A stretch of 42,876 nucleotides of DNA. It comes from Acidimicrobiales bacterium. Its GTDB lineage: Bacteria; Actinomycetota; Acidimicrobiia; Acidimicrobiales; DASWMK01. Every line of letters begins with the position of its first letter. The first letter of the stretch is position 1. The stretch spans positions 1-42,876 of the forward strand of contig DASWMK010000249.1 of assembly GCA_036399815.1 (NCBI GenBank). The letters run 5' to 3'. Positions 1 through 10,052 of the stretch are shown here, piece after piece. The notes under the pieces are model-generated. The model was not told where the DNA came from. It saw nothing but the letters and a program-made list of their open reading frames with translations, and made no database searches. A program made the translations under genes and the position numbers.

Positions 1-247
1 CGCCGCCCCTCGCCTCGAGCTCCTGCTGGGTCCGCATCAGCAGGCCAAGGCCGAGCGAGTCGATCAGCGACAGGTCCCGCACGTCGAGGACCAGCTCCCT
101 GCCGGCCGCCTCGGGCACGACCCTGGCGAGGCAGGCCGAGAGCCGGTCGAGGGTGTACGCGTCCAGCTCGCCGCGCACGACGACGACCGGCCCGTCCGGC
201 CCCCGCTGCACGTCGATCTCCAGCTGCTCCGGCGCCCCCTCGCCCAT
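1..247 (-). CDS. STAS-domain protein (anti-sigma factor antagonist-like), 3' end outside window
   Basis: Reading the minus strand from the ATG at 247 gives an open frame that runs off the left edge (about 82 residues visible). It matches the STAS fold: a beta-rich start (PVVVVRGELDAYT), then the helix LSACLARVV, then strand plus loop LVLDVRDLSLIDSLGLGLL. The serine in the IDSLG loop sits where SpoIIAA/RsbV-type antagonists are phosphorylated by anti-sigma kinases. This suggests a partner-switch regulator of a sigma factor (family knowledge; the partner is not in the window). A GGGGAG ribosome-binding site lies just upstream. The next upstream gene (300-1028) is on the same strand, 52 bp away. 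The missing C-terminus leaves open a fusion to another domain. Confidence 0.8.
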   Translation of the reverse strand, partial: MGEGAPEQLEIDVQRGPDGPVVVVRGELDAYTLDRLSACLARVVPEAAGRELVLDVRDLSLIDSLGLGLLMRTQQELEARGG

Positions 248-299
248 GGTCCAGCTCCCCTCCGCTGGCGACCATTCTGCCCCGGTGCCCGCCCGGGCG

Positions 300-1028
300 T
301 CACCCACCGTCCGTCAGGGCCTCGATCAGCGCGTCCGGGTCGTCCACCGTCACGGTGGCGGCCGGGTGGCGCAGCAGCCCGAACGGCAGCGCCCCTCGGA
401 CCGGCCGGCGGAAGCGGATGCACACGCCACCCTTGGTGGACGTGGCGAACGTGACCCCGCGGTCGGCCACCGACAGGTGCGGCGGGCCGGCGATCTTCCA
501 CCAGGCGTACGGGCCGGTGCGCTCGGCGGCGTCGACGTTGTCGAGCGACGTGCGCAGGGACCACAGGCCGTAGCGGATGGTGACCGAGTCGCCGTCCACG
601 TCGACCCACGCCGAGAACGGCGTGGCCCCGAACAGCGCGGCGACCGGGGCGACCGTCCACTCGAAGGCGAACGGGAACCGCACCCGCACGGCGTCGCCCG
701 ACGGCCGGGCCGGCGCCTCCACGGTCGTCTCGGCGGCCTGCTCGCGCCCGCCGCCGCCATCGGGCCCGCGCCCGTTGCGGCCTGCGCCGTTCGCACGGGC
801 ACCGTCGCGGTCGGCCGACCCCTCGTCGACGAGGGGCGGGATGGGTGGTGGACCGGTCGGCTTGTCCTGCTCGTGCTCGGGGTGATGGCCGGGGAGGTTG
901 TCCTCGGGGATCGGGCCCATGGCGCCGGTGGTCGGCGGCGGCCCGCTGGACGCCTTGGCCTTGGCCGACCCCTCGCTGGTCGCGCCCCTGCCGCTGCGCC
1001 CGAGCTCCGGTTGCTGCGGATTGGTCAT
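300..1028 (-). CDS. Conserved-looking hypothetical: disordered Pro/Gly tail plus C-terminal beta-rich domain
   Basis: 242 residues from the ATG at 1028. Residues 1-112 are low-complexity (Pro, Gly, Ser, charged) and look disordered; they include the motif PGHHPEHEQDKP. Residues 113-242 form a compact domain rich in beta strands and aromatics (FPFAFEWTVAPVAALFG, SVTIRYGLWSLRTSL, GPYAWWKIAGPPHLSVAD, GVCIRFRRPV). The strand pattern and small size recall bacterial PH-like domains, but I do not recognise the family and assign no function. There is no signal peptide and no clear membrane helix. It is divergent from the flavoprotein gene starting at 1074, with only 45 bp between them, so the two promoters must overlap. 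It lies upstream of the STAS gene on the same strand. Confidence 0.7.
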   Translation of the reverse strand: MTNPQQPELGRSGRGATSEGSAKAKASSGPPPTTGAMGPIPEDNLPGHHPEHEQDKPTGPPPIPPLVDEGSADRDGARANGAGRNGRGPDGGGGREQAAETTVEAPARPSGDAVRVRFPFAFEWTVAPVAALFGATPFSAWVDVDGDSVTIRYGLWSLRTSLDNVDAAERTGPYAWWKIAGPPHLSVADRGVTFATSTKGGVCIRFRRPVRGALPFGLLRHPAATVTVDDPDALIEALTDGG

Positions 1029-1073
1029 CGCCTGACGTACTGCCCGGACGGCCCGCCGGGTAATCGCAACCCC

Positions 1074-2015
1074 ATGCCCCGCACGGATCTCGACGCCGAC
1101 GTCCTCGTGGTGGGCGGTGGCCCGGCCGGCCTCAGCGCCGCGACCTGGCTCGGCCGCTACCGCCGGAGCACGGTCGTCGTCGACGACGAGCGCCCGAGGA
1201 ACCGGTGGACCGACCTCACCCACGGCTACCTCGGCGCCGACCCGATCGACCCCGCCGAGCTGCGGGCGAGGGGCAGGGAGGCCCTGCGCCGCTACGGCGT
1301 GCGGCTGCACATCGGCCGGGTCCACGGCGTCCGGCGGGACGGGGACGGCGGGGCGTTCGTCGCCGACATCGACGGCCAGCCGTGCCGCTTCCGGCGCGTC
1401 GTCCTCGCCAACGGCGTGGCCGACCGCTTCCCCGACGTCGACGGCTTCTTCGACCACTACGGCACGTCGGTGTTCCACTGCCCGAGCTGCGACGGGTACG
1501 AGGCGAGGGACCGCCCGGTGGCCGTGCTCGGCTGGGACGAGCACATCGCCGGCTTCGCCGCCGAGCTCACCGAGTGGGCGTCGTCGGTCACCGTCGTCAC
1601 CGACGGGCGGGGCTTCGCCGCCGGCGACGAGCACCGGGACCGGCTGGCCGAGCTCGGCGTCGAGGTCGTCGACGACGTCGCCGCCCGGTTCACCGGCCGG
1701 CCGGGGGCGCTGACCGGCGTGGCGCTCGGCGGCGGCCGGGAGGTCCGGGCCGAGCTGGCGTTCTTCTCGATCGCCCACGACCGCAAGGACGACCTGGCCG
1801 ACCCGCTCGGCTGCGAGCGGACCGAGGAGGAGTGCCTGGTCGTCGACGCCGACCAGCAGACGACCGTCGAGGGCGTCTACGCCGCCGGGGACATCACGCC
1901 CGGCCCCCAGCTCGTCCAGGTGGCGGCGGCCAAGGGCACGATCGCCGGCGTCGCGTGCGCGCTCTCGCTGTCCCCGAGACCCGTGGCGCGATTGGCCTCG
2001 CCGGACGAGGGGTAG
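1074..2015 (+). CDS. Thioredoxin-reductase-like FAD-dependent oxidoreductase
   Basis: 313 residues, the usual length for the low-molecular-weight thioredoxin reductase family. The FAD dinucleotide site VVGGGPAGLSAA is near residues 12-23. A CPSC redox pair (HCPSCDGYEA) sits in the middle, and the C-terminal FAD motif is GVYAAGDITPGPQLVQVA. The second nucleotide site, where TrxR has a GGGxSA motif, reads AVLGWDEHIAGFA, so NADPH binding may be weak or absent. That makes the protein more like TrxR-related thiol oxidases (GliT/HlmI type) than a true TrxR. This is inference; the substrate is unknown. The start ATG follows TAATCG by 7 nt, possibly leaderless. The downstream haemerythrin gene begins 10 nt after the stop, suggesting a redox operon. 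Confidence 0.85.
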   Translation: MPRTDLDADVLVVGGGPAGLSAATWLGRYRRSTVVVDDERPRNRWTDLTHGYLGADPIDPAELRARGREALRRYGVRLHIGRVHGVRRDGDGGAFVADIDGQPCRFRRVVLANGVADRFPDVDGFFDHYGTSVFHCPSCDGYEARDRPVAVLGWDEHIAGFAAELTEWASSVTVVTDGRGFAAGDEHRDRLAELGVEVVDDVAARFTGRPGALTGVALGGGREVRAELAFFSIAHDRKDDLADPLGCERTEEECLVVDADQQTTVEGVYAAGDITPGPQLVQVAAAKGTIAGVACALSLSPRPVARLASPDEG

Positions 2016-2024
2016 CCGGTTGAC

Positions 2025-2600
2025 GTGCACGCACTCACCGTTCTCGAACGAGACCACCGAACCGTCGACGACCTCTTCACCCGGTTCGAGCAGACGCCGC
2101 GGGACGACGCCGCCACCCTCGCCGACCTCCGCGACCAGATCCTCCGCGAGCTGTCGGTCCACGCCGTCATCGAGGAGCTGGTCTTCTATCCCGGCGTCCG
2201 CGAGGCCAACGCCGACCTCGCCGACCAGGTCCTCGAGGGCCTGGAGGAGCACCACGCCGTCAAGCTCATGCTGACCGAGCTCGAGAAGATCCTCCCCACC
2301 GCCGAGCGCTTCCGCCCGAAGATGACCGTGCTGATCGAGAACGTCCGCCACCACGTGAAGGAGGAGGAGGAGGACCTCTTCCCGATGGTGCGCGAGGCGC
2401 TCACCGAGGAGCAGCTCCAGGAGATGGGCGAGGCGCTCGAGAAGGCGAGGGCGACCGCGCCCACCCGTCCCCACCCCTTCCAGCCCGACCAGCCGCCGCT
2501 GAACGCCCTGCTCGGGATGCCCGTCGCCGCCTTCGACCGGGTGTTCACGACGGCCCGCCAGGCCGTGGAGCGGGTCATCACGTCGAGGAAGGCGTCCTGA
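2025..2600 (+). CDS. Haemerythrin-like (HHE) domain protein
   Basis: 191 residues from the GTG at 2025. Residues 1-140 form a four-helix HHE domain with the expected iron ligands: RDH near the N-terminus, SVHAVIEELVFYP, EEHHAVK, and HHVKEEEEDLFP. The fold holds a non-haem di-iron centre that binds oxygen or NO, or serves in iron or redox sensing; which one cannot be told from sequence. The C-terminal 50 residues (PHPFQPDQPPLNALLGMP onward) form a Pro-rich linker and a short helix. It lies 10 nt behind the flavoprotein gene, and the next haemerythrin gene follows one base after its stop, so the three are almost certainly co-transcribed. Confidence 0.88.
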   Translation: MHALTVLERDHRTVDDLFTRFEQTPRDDAATLADLRDQILRELSVHAVIEELVFYPGVREANADLADQVLEGLEEHHAVKLMLTELEKILPTAERFRPKMTVLIENVRHHVKEEEEDLFPMVREALTEEQLQEMGEALEKARATAPTRPHPFQPDQPPLNALLGMPVAAFDRVFTTARQAVERVITSRKAS

Positions 2601-2601
2601 C

Positions 2602-3192
2602 ATGGCCGACGTCATCACCCTGCTGAACCAGGACCACCGCGAGGTCGAGCAGCTGTTCGCCGAGTTCCGGTCCACCCAGGACCCGGCGGTCGTCGACCAG
2701 ATCTGCGAGGAGCTGACCGTCCACGCGGCGGTCGAGGAGGAGGTCGTCTACCCGGTCCTCGAGCGGATCGACGCCGACCTCGAGCAGGAGGCCGAGGAGG
2801 AGCACGACCAGGCCAAGCAGCTGATCGTCCAGATCCAGAGCCTCACCACCGGCGACCCGCAGCTCGGCGAGCTGATGCGCCAGCTCGAGGACGCCGTCCA
2901 GCACCACGTGCAGGAGGAGGAGGACGAGGCCTGGCCGAAGCTCCGCGAGGGCGCGGGCGACCAGCTCGACGACCTCGGCGCCCGGGTGGAGCAGCGCAAG
3001 CAGGAGCTGCTCCAGGCCGGCGTCGACCTCGGCGCCGACGACCCGGCCGCCGCGGCCGGCAGCGCCGGCGGCTCGGTGCCGGAGGACGCCACCAAGGAGG
3101 AGCTCTACGAGCGGGCCAAGGAGGCCGGCGTCGAGGGCCGCTCCACGATGGACAAGGACGAGCTGCGGGAGGCGGTCGAGGGGCAGGGCTAG
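2602..3192 (+). CDS. Haemerythrin-like (HHE) protein with C-terminal Rho_N/SAP-like motif
   Basis: 196 residues. Residues 1-135 form a second HHE domain with ligands in NQDHREV, LTVHAAVEEEVVYP, EEEHDQAK and HHVQEEEDEAWP; it is a diverged tandem duplicate of the preceding gene. An Ala/Gly-rich linker (about 140-160) leads to a 30-residue helical unit, TKEELYERAKEAGV..STMDKDELREAV. This resembles the Rho N-terminal/SAP-type nucleic-acid-binding helix-extended-loop-helix. The same unit ends the ChaB-like protein at 20613-20999. One base separates the ATG from the previous stop, so translation is probably coupled. The stop precedes a GC-rich inverted repeat shared with the convergent hydrolase gene. 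Confidence 0.88.
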   Translation: MADVITLLNQDHREVEQLFAEFRSTQDPAVVDQICEELTVHAAVEEEVVYPVLERIDADLEQEAEEEHDQAKQLIVQIQSLTTGDPQLGELMRQLEDAVQHHVQEEEDEAWPKLREGAGDQLDDLGARVEQRKQELLQAGVDLGADDPAAAAGSAGGSVPEDATKEELYERAKEAGVEGRSTMDKDELREAVEGQG

Positions 3193-3213
3193 CCGCTGGC
3201 CGCCGCGCACCCG

Positions 3214-3256
3214 GCCGGCCGCTCCCGCCCCCCGCCGGGGTCAGGGGGCGGCCGGC
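3214..3256. terminator. Possible bidirectional terminator between convergent genes
   Basis: GCCGGCCGC at 3214-3222 is exactly complementary to GCGGCCGGC at 3248-3256, and C-rich and G-rich stretches inside can extend the pairing. The hairpin sits between the haemerythrin stop (3192) and the hydrolase stop (3241-3243), so it could serve both strands. There is no U-tract, so termination is inferred from position and symmetry only. Confidence 0.35.
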
Positions 3257-4077
3257 GGCGCGCCCGGGCCCGGGAACGGGCCGGTGAGGCCCTCGTCGGC
3301 GAGGAAGCGGGCGACGGCGGCGGCCAGGCCGCCGGGCCAGCCGTGGACGAGCGTGTGGGCGCCGCCGGCGACCGTCGCCGTGCGGCCCCGCGGCGCCAGG
3401 CGGGCGACCTCGGCCGCCCAGGCCGGCGGCGCCACCGTGTCGTGCTCGCCCCGCACGACGAGCACCGGCGCGGCGACCGACGGCAGCGCCCGCTCGGGCT
3501 CGTCGGTCAGCATGGCGGCGTAGGTGGCGGCGGCCCGGCGGGGCCCGCTCGCCACGAGGTCGGCGGCCACCACGGCGGCGAGCGACCGCCGCTCGCGCGG
3601 CACGTCGGCCAGCCAGCGGCGGGCGTGGCCCCACGGCGAGCGGGCGGCCGGGTCGCCCGTGGGGCCGGTAAGGACGAGGGCGGCGACCAGGCCGGGGCGC
3701 TCGACGGCGAGGCGGACGGCGACCTGGCAGCCGAGCGAGTTGGCGACGAGCACGGCCCGTCCCGCCCCGGCGGCGTCGACCCAGCGGGCGAGGGTGCGGG
3801 CCAGGCCGGCGACGTCGAGGGCGCGACGGGGACCGGGGGTGCGGCCGAACCCCGGGAGGTCGGGCGCGGCGACCGGGGCCAGCCGGGCCAGCGCCCGGGC
3901 GGCCGGCACCGTCGACCGGCTGGAGACGACGAGGCCGTGCACGAGCACGAACGGCGGGGCGGTCGGCCGCCGGGGCCCCGCCCAGACGCGGGCGTGGACG
4001 GCCCACGGGGGGACGGGGAGGCGCGACGGGTGCCCGCGGCGGGGCGGGCGGCGGTCGGTCAGGCGGGGGTCGGTCAG
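3241..4077 (-). CDS. Alpha/beta hydrolase, start uncertain
   Basis: About 278 residues if translation starts at the CTG at 4077, which overlaps the TGA of the upstream 66-aa gene (CTGA). A GTG at 4254 is the only earlier in-frame standard start, but it would overlap nearly all of the upstream gene. The fold is clear: an oxyanion region FVLVHGLVVSS, the nucleophile elbow VANSLGC (serine about 114, with N replacing the usual G/H before S), a strand PVLVVRGEHDTVAP carrying the acid, and the histidine in GGAHTLVHGWP. Such enzymes hydrolyse esters or C-C bonds; the substrate is unknown. There is no signal peptide. It is convergent with the haemerythrin genes and probably co-transcribed with the small gene at 4074-4274. 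Confidence 0.75.
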   Translation of the reverse strand: MTDPRLTDRRPPRRGHPSRLPVPPWAVHARVWAGPRRPTAPPFVLVHGLVVSSRSTVPAARALARLAPVAAPDLPGFGRTPGPRRALDVAGLARTLARWVDAAGAGRAVLVANSLGCQVAVRLAVERPGLVAALVLTGPTGDPAARSPWGHARRWLADVPRERRSLAAVVAADLVASGPRRAAATYAAMLTDEPERALPSVAAPVLVVRGEHDTVAPPAWAAEVARLAPRGRTATVAGGAHTLVHGWPGGLAAAVARFLADEGLTGPFPGPGAPPAAP

Positions 4078-4274
4078 GCGGCGCGGCGGACGACGACCGG
4101 GACGCCCTCGGCGACCAGGCGGTGCGCCTCGCGCATCGTGATCGGCACCGTGCGCGGCAGGCGGTGGGTGACCCCGCCCGCCGTGGCGTGCACGCCGGAG
4201 CCGTCGACGGTGACGACGACCCAGGCCACCCGCCGGAGGCCGGCGGACGGGCACGACGGCGAGCGACCGCGCAT
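4074..4274 (-). CDS. Small conserved-looking hypothetical (66 aa)
   Basis: 66 residues from the ATG at 4274. A strand-rich core (WVVVTVDGSGVHATAGG, THRLPRTVPITMREAHRLV, GVPVVVRRAA) suggests a small all-beta or beta-helix fold. I do not recognise the family. It is divergent from the tetR gene at 4378, and its promoter must lie in or beside the palindromes at 4327-4358, so it may share TetR control. Its stop overlaps the proposed CTG start of the hydrolase. It is real rather than a shadow because the hydrolase frame lacks a credible standard start that avoids it, and because the codon pattern is orderly. Confidence 0.6.
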   Translation of the reverse strand: MRGRSPSCPSAGLRRVAWVVVTVDGSGVHATAGGVTHRLPRTVPITMREAHRLVAEGVPVVVRRAA

Positions 4275-4326
4275 GGCCCGTTAGGGTTGCCTATCACCGG
4301 AGCCGGGTCAAGGGCCGGGGCCACTG

Positions 4327-6620
<2,294 letters not shown>

Positions 6621-6637
6621 TCGGCCAAGATCGCGGC

Positions 6638-7138
6638 GTGCGGGCTGCGATCGCCGTCGAGGGGATGGAAGCGGGCGACTGGCCCGCCGTCCGGGCCATC
6701 TACGCGGCCGGGATCGCCACCGGGCACGCCACGTTCGAGACCGACGTGCCGGGGTGGAAGGCGTGGGACGCCGCCCACCTGCCCGACCACCGCTTCGTCG
6801 CCAGGGACGCCGACGGCACCGTCGTCGGCTGGGTGGCGGCCAGCCCGGTGTCGGATCGGTGCGCCTACGCCGGGGTGGTCGAGGGCAGCGTCTACGTCCA
6901 CCCCGACCACCGGGGCCGGGGGGTCGGCCGGGCGCTGCTCGAGGCGCTCGTGGCGTCCACGGAGGCGGCCGGCGTGTGGACGATCCAGACCGGCATCTTC
7001 CCGGAGAACGAGGCCAGCATCCGGCTGCACGAGGCCTGCGGGTTCCGCCGGGTCGGCGTCAGGGAGCGGCTCGGCCGCCTCGACGGCCGGTGGCGGGACG
7101 TGGTCCTGCTGGAGCGGCGCAGCCCGGTCGTGGGCTGA
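6638..7138 (+). CDS. GNAT N-acetyltransferase, phosphinothricin/YncA-like
   Basis: 166 residues from the GTG at 6638. The N-terminal strand-helix (GDWPAVRAIYAAGIATGHATFE) and the GHATFET motif are typical of the Bar/Pat/YncA branch, which acetylates phosphinothricin, methionine sulfoximine or related amino acids. Acetyl-CoA binds at VYVHPDHRGRGVGRALLEAL (RGRGVG about 92-97). The C-terminal NEASIRLHEACGFRRVGV carries the usual GF turn. CAAGAT ends 6 nt before the GTG, so the transcript may be leaderless. It lies 17 bp after the MFS gene and could be read with it. The substrate is inferred from family only. Confidence 0.88.
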   Translation: MRAAIAVEGMEAGDWPAVRAIYAAGIATGHATFETDVPGWKAWDAAHLPDHRFVARDADGTVVGWVAASPVSDRCAYAGVVEGSVYVHPDHRGRGVGRALLEALVASTEAAGVWTIQTGIFPENEASIRLHEACGFRRVGVRERLGRLDGRWRDVVLLERRSPVVG

Positions 7139-7190
7139 CCCGGCCGCCCCCGTGGGTAGGCCAGCGGGCAGGACGAGCAGAGGGGGTCCC

Positions 7191-8597
7191 ATGACCGTCG
7201 AGAGGATGAGCCCGCTCGACGCCTCGTTCCTCCACATCGAGGACGGCGTCAACCACATGCACATCGCCTCGGTGGCCCTGTTCGAGGGCCCGGCCCCCGC
7301 CTACGCGGACGTGGTGGCGATGGTGCGGGCGAAGCTGCCGCTCGTCCCCCGCTACCGGCAGGTGGTGCGGTCGGTGCCCTTCGACCTCGGCCGGCCGGTG
7401 TGGGTGGACGACGAGCACTTCAACATCGAGTACCACGTCCGCCACACCGCCCTGCCGCCGCCCGGCACCGACGCCGAGCTGCGCCGCCTGGTCGGCCGGG
7501 TCATGTCCCAGCAGCTCGACCGGGCCCGCCCGCTGTGGGAGCTCTGGATGGTCGAGGGCCTGGAGGACGGGCGCTGGGCGGTGCTGTCGAAGACCCACCA
7601 CTGCATGGTCGACGGGGTGTCGGGCACCGACCTGCTCTCGGTGGTCATGGACACCTCGCCCGAGCCGCCGCCCCGCCTCGAGGACCCGTGGGAGCCCGAG
7701 CCGGCCCCGACCAGGGTCGCCCTGGCCGCCGGCGCCGTCATCGACCTGGCCCGCAGCCCGTACGAGCAGTTCAGGGCCGTGCGCTCGGCGACCAGGGTGC
7801 CCCGCCAGTTCGTGGCCCAGGTGCGGGACGTGGCCGCCGGCGTGTCGGCCTCGGCCGGCCTCGCCCGCCCGACCCCGCACTCGACCCTCAACGGGCCCAT
7901 CGGCCCCCACCGCCGCTACGCGTGGGCGTCGACGACGGTCGACGACATCAAGGCCATCCGCCGGGCGCTCGGCGGCACCTTCAACGACGTGGTCCTCGCC
8001 GTCATCACCCGCGGGTTCCGGGACCTGCTCCTGTCGAGGGGCGAGCCCGTCGACCGGGTGGTGCGCACGCTCGTGCCCGTGTCGCTGCGGCCGAGGGACG
8101 TGACCGGCAAGGCCGTCGGCGACAACACCCTGGCCAACAAGGTGTCGGCCATGTTCGCCTCGCTCCCGGTCGGCATCGACGACCCGGTGGAGCGGCTGTC
8201 GGCCGTCAGCGAGCAGATGAAGGGGCTGAAGGAGTCCCGCCAGGCCATGGCCGGCGAGGCCCTCACCTCGCTGTCGGGCTTCGCCCCGCCCATGCTCCTC
8301 GCCCTCGGCACCCGCCTCGCCTTCCGGCTCCCCCAACGGGCGCTGAACACGGTGACGACGAACGTGCCCGGCCCGCAGACCCCGCTCTACATCTGCGGCC
8401 GGCGCATGCTGCGGGCCTTCCCGTACGTGCCGATCGCCGGGCACATCCGGGTCGGCGTCGCCATCTTCTCCTACGCCGGCGAGGTCAGCTTCGGGGTGAC
8501 CGGCGACTTCGACCACGCCCCCGACGTCCAGGTGCTCTGCGACGGCATCCTCGAGGGCGTGGCCGAGCTGCTCAAGCGGGCCGACGAGGTGGCGTAG
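7191..8597 (+). CDS. Wax ester synthase/diacylglycerol acyltransferase (WS/DGAT)
   Basis: 468 residues, normal for the WS/DGAT family. It begins with MTVERMSPLDASFLHIED, a signature N-terminus. The catalytic HHxxxDG is HHCMVDG at residues 136-142. A PLWELW motif lies about 113-118, and the C-terminal region has the NVPGP motif and VGVAIFSYAGEVSFGV. These enzymes esterify acyl-CoA to diacylglycerol or fatty alcohols at the membrane or lipid droplet to make storage lipids. The start is ATG 7191, with GGGGG 5 nt upstream. It stands alone and is convergent with the gene at 8610-10010. Confidence 0.94.
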   Translation: MTVERMSPLDASFLHIEDGVNHMHIASVALFEGPAPAYADVVAMVRAKLPLVPRYRQVVRSVPFDLGRPVWVDDEHFNIEYHVRHTALPPPGTDAELRRLVGRVMSQQLDRARPLWELWMVEGLEDGRWAVLSKTHHCMVDGVSGTDLLSVVMDTSPEPPPRLEDPWEPEPAPTRVALAAGAVIDLARSPYEQFRAVRSATRVPRQFVAQVRDVAAGVSASAGLARPTPHSTLNGPIGPHRRYAWASTTVDDIKAIRRALGGTFNDVVLAVITRGFRDLLLSRGEPVDRVVRTLVPVSLRPRDVTGKAVGDNTLANKVSAMFASLPVGIDDPVERLSAVSEQMKGLKESRQAMAGEALTSLSGFAPPMLLALGTRLAFRLPQRALNTVTTNVPGPQTPLYICGRRMLRAFPYVPIAGHIRVGVAIFSYAGEVSFGVTGDFDHAPDVQVLCDGILEGVAELLKRADEVA

Positions 8598-8609
8598 CGA
8601 GCGGGCCGC

Positions 8610-10010
8610 TCAGCGGGCGGCCGCGCCGGCCGGCTCGACCGGCAGCCCGGCCGCCCGCCAGGCCGCGAACCCGCCCTGCACGTCGGCCACCCGGCCGAAC
8701 CCCCTCGCCCGCAGCACGGAGGCGGCGATCGAGGACCGGTAGCCGCCGGCGCAGTAGACGACGGTCGGGCGGGCCGGGTCGAGCTCGCCCAGCCGGTCGA
8801 GCAGGCGGGGCATCGGGATCGTCACCGCGCCGGGCACGACGCCGCTCTCCAGCTCGCCCGGGTTGCGGACGTCCACCACCTGGAGGTCGGGCTCGTCGAG
8901 CCGCCAGCCGTCCAGGTCGGCGGCGCCGAGCCGGGGCGCCCGCTCGGCCAGGTCGGGCCGCTCGGCCAGCAGCCGCTCGACGTCGGGCACGGCCCCGACG
9001 ACCCGGTCGAAGCCGATGCGGGCGAGCCGCACCCTGGCCTCGCCGACCCGGCCGGCGTCGGCGACGACGACGACGGCGTCGCCCGGCCGCACGACGTCGC
9101 CCGCGTACTCGGCGAAGCGGCCGTCCAGGCCGACGTTCACCGAGCCCCGCAGGTGCCCGGACGCGAACGCCTCGGGCGACCGGCCGTCGAGCACGACCGC
9201 CCCCTCGGCCTGGTGGCGGACCACGTCCTCGGCCCCGAGCGCCGGCGGGGCCGACCCCTCGTCCAGCAGCCGGCGCTCCCGCCGGTTGGCCTCGGCGGCG
9301 TACGAGAAGTACGCCGGCGCCACCGACTGGCCCTCGGTCACCACCCGCACGAACTCGTCCTCGGTCATCGGCTGGAGGGCGTAGTTCAGCCGCCGCTGCT
9401 CGCCGATCGTCGACGACACGGCGTCGGACATGGCCTTGCCGCACGCCGAGCCGGCTCCGTGGGCCGGGTAGACCCTCGTGGCGTCGGGCAGGGACAGCAA
9501 CTCCTCGTGGAGCGACCGGTGGAGCCGGCGGGCCAGGTCCTCCGCCGTCCACCCGGCCGAGGACAGCAGGTCGGGCCGGCCCACGTCGCCGACGAACAGG
9601 GTGTCGCCGGTGAGCACCGCCCACGGGGGCCCGTCGGGCGTCTCGTGGACGACCACGCAGATCGACTCCGGGGTGTGGCCCGGGGTGTGGCGCACCTCGA
9701 GGGTCACCTGCCCGAGGGACAGGCGCTGCCCGTGGGCGAGGGGCTCGATCGGGAAGTCGGGCCGGGCCTCGCTGCCGTAGGAGATCGCCGCGCCGGTGGC
9801 CGCGGCCAGCTCCAGGTGGCCGGACAGGAAGTCGGCGTGGAAGTGGGTCTCGATCACCCGCTCGACGCGCAGGCCGGCGGCCTCGGCGTCGGCCAGGTAG
9901 CCGGACACGTCCCGCTGGGGGTCGACGACGACCGCCCGCCCCGTGGTCTCGTCCCCCACCAGGTAGCTGAACAGCGACAGGCAGCCGAGCTGGTACTGGC
10001 GGAAGAACAC
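8610..10010 (-). CDS. MBL-fold persulfide dioxygenase-like protein with two rhodanese domains
   Basis: 466 residues from the GTG at 10010. Residues 1-245 are a metallo-beta-lactamase fold with THFHADFLSGH (H56, H58, D60). The final His of the usual HxHxDH is Phe, as suits ETHE1-like mononuclear iron enzymes, and RHTPGHTPES and LTGDTLFVGDVGR follow. Residues about 265-350 form a rhodanese domain whose active-site loop reads VVADAGR, without cysteine, so it is probably structural. Residues about 365-455 form a second rhodanese domain with VVYCAGGYRS, catalytic Cys about 420. The family oxidises glutathione or other thiol persulfides and moves sulfane sulfur. It lies 22 bp behind the ABC permease on the same strand, across a perfect inverted repeat. 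Confidence 0.9.
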   Translation of the reverse strand: MFFRQYQLGCLSLFSYLVGDETTGRAVVVDPQRDVSGYLADAEAAGLRVERVIETHFHADFLSGHLELAAATGAAISYGSEARPDFPIEPLAHGQRLSLGQVTLEVRHTPGHTPESICVVVHETPDGPPWAVLTGDTLFVGDVGRPDLLSSAGWTAEDLARRLHRSLHEELLSLPDATRVYPAHGAGSACGKAMSDAVSSTIGEQRRLNYALQPMTEDEFVRVVTEGQSVAPAYFSYAAEANRRERRLLDEGSAPPALGAEDVVRHQAEGAVVLDGRSPEAFASGHLRGSVNVGLDGRFAEYAGDVVRPGDAVVVVADAGRVGEARVRLARIGFDRVVGAVPDVERLLAERPDLAERAPRLGAADLDGWRLDEPDLQVVDVRNPGELESGVVPGAVTIPMPRLLDRLGELDPARPTVVYCAGGYRSSIAASVLRARGFGRVADVQGGFAAWRAAGLPVEPAGAAAR

Positions 10011-10019
10011 CGGCCGGAG

Positions 10020-10052
10020 GGTACCGCCGGCCTCAGGTGGACCGGCGGTACC
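10020..10052. repeat. Perfect 11-bp inverted repeat between permease and MBL genes
   Basis: GGTACCGCCGG (10020-10030) and CCGGCGGTACC (10042-10052) pair exactly around an 11-base loop. The loop holds the permease stop codon, and the right arm encodes its last residues. It may be a terminator for the ABC operon or an operator for the MBL-rhodanese gene, whose start is only 9 bp away. There is no U-tract. Confidence 0.6.

Noticed and set aside
153-1073. Long plus-strand frame upstream of the flavoprotein
   Set aside because: It is the antisense of the STAS and 242-aa genes; composition is Arg/Pro/Gly-rich and it has no motif. The flavoprotein starts at the ATG at 1074.
3241-4254. Hydrolase starting at the GTG at 4254
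   Set aside because: The extra 59 residues are Arg/Gly/Pro-rich with no conserved feature and overlap nearly all of the better-looking 66-aa gene.
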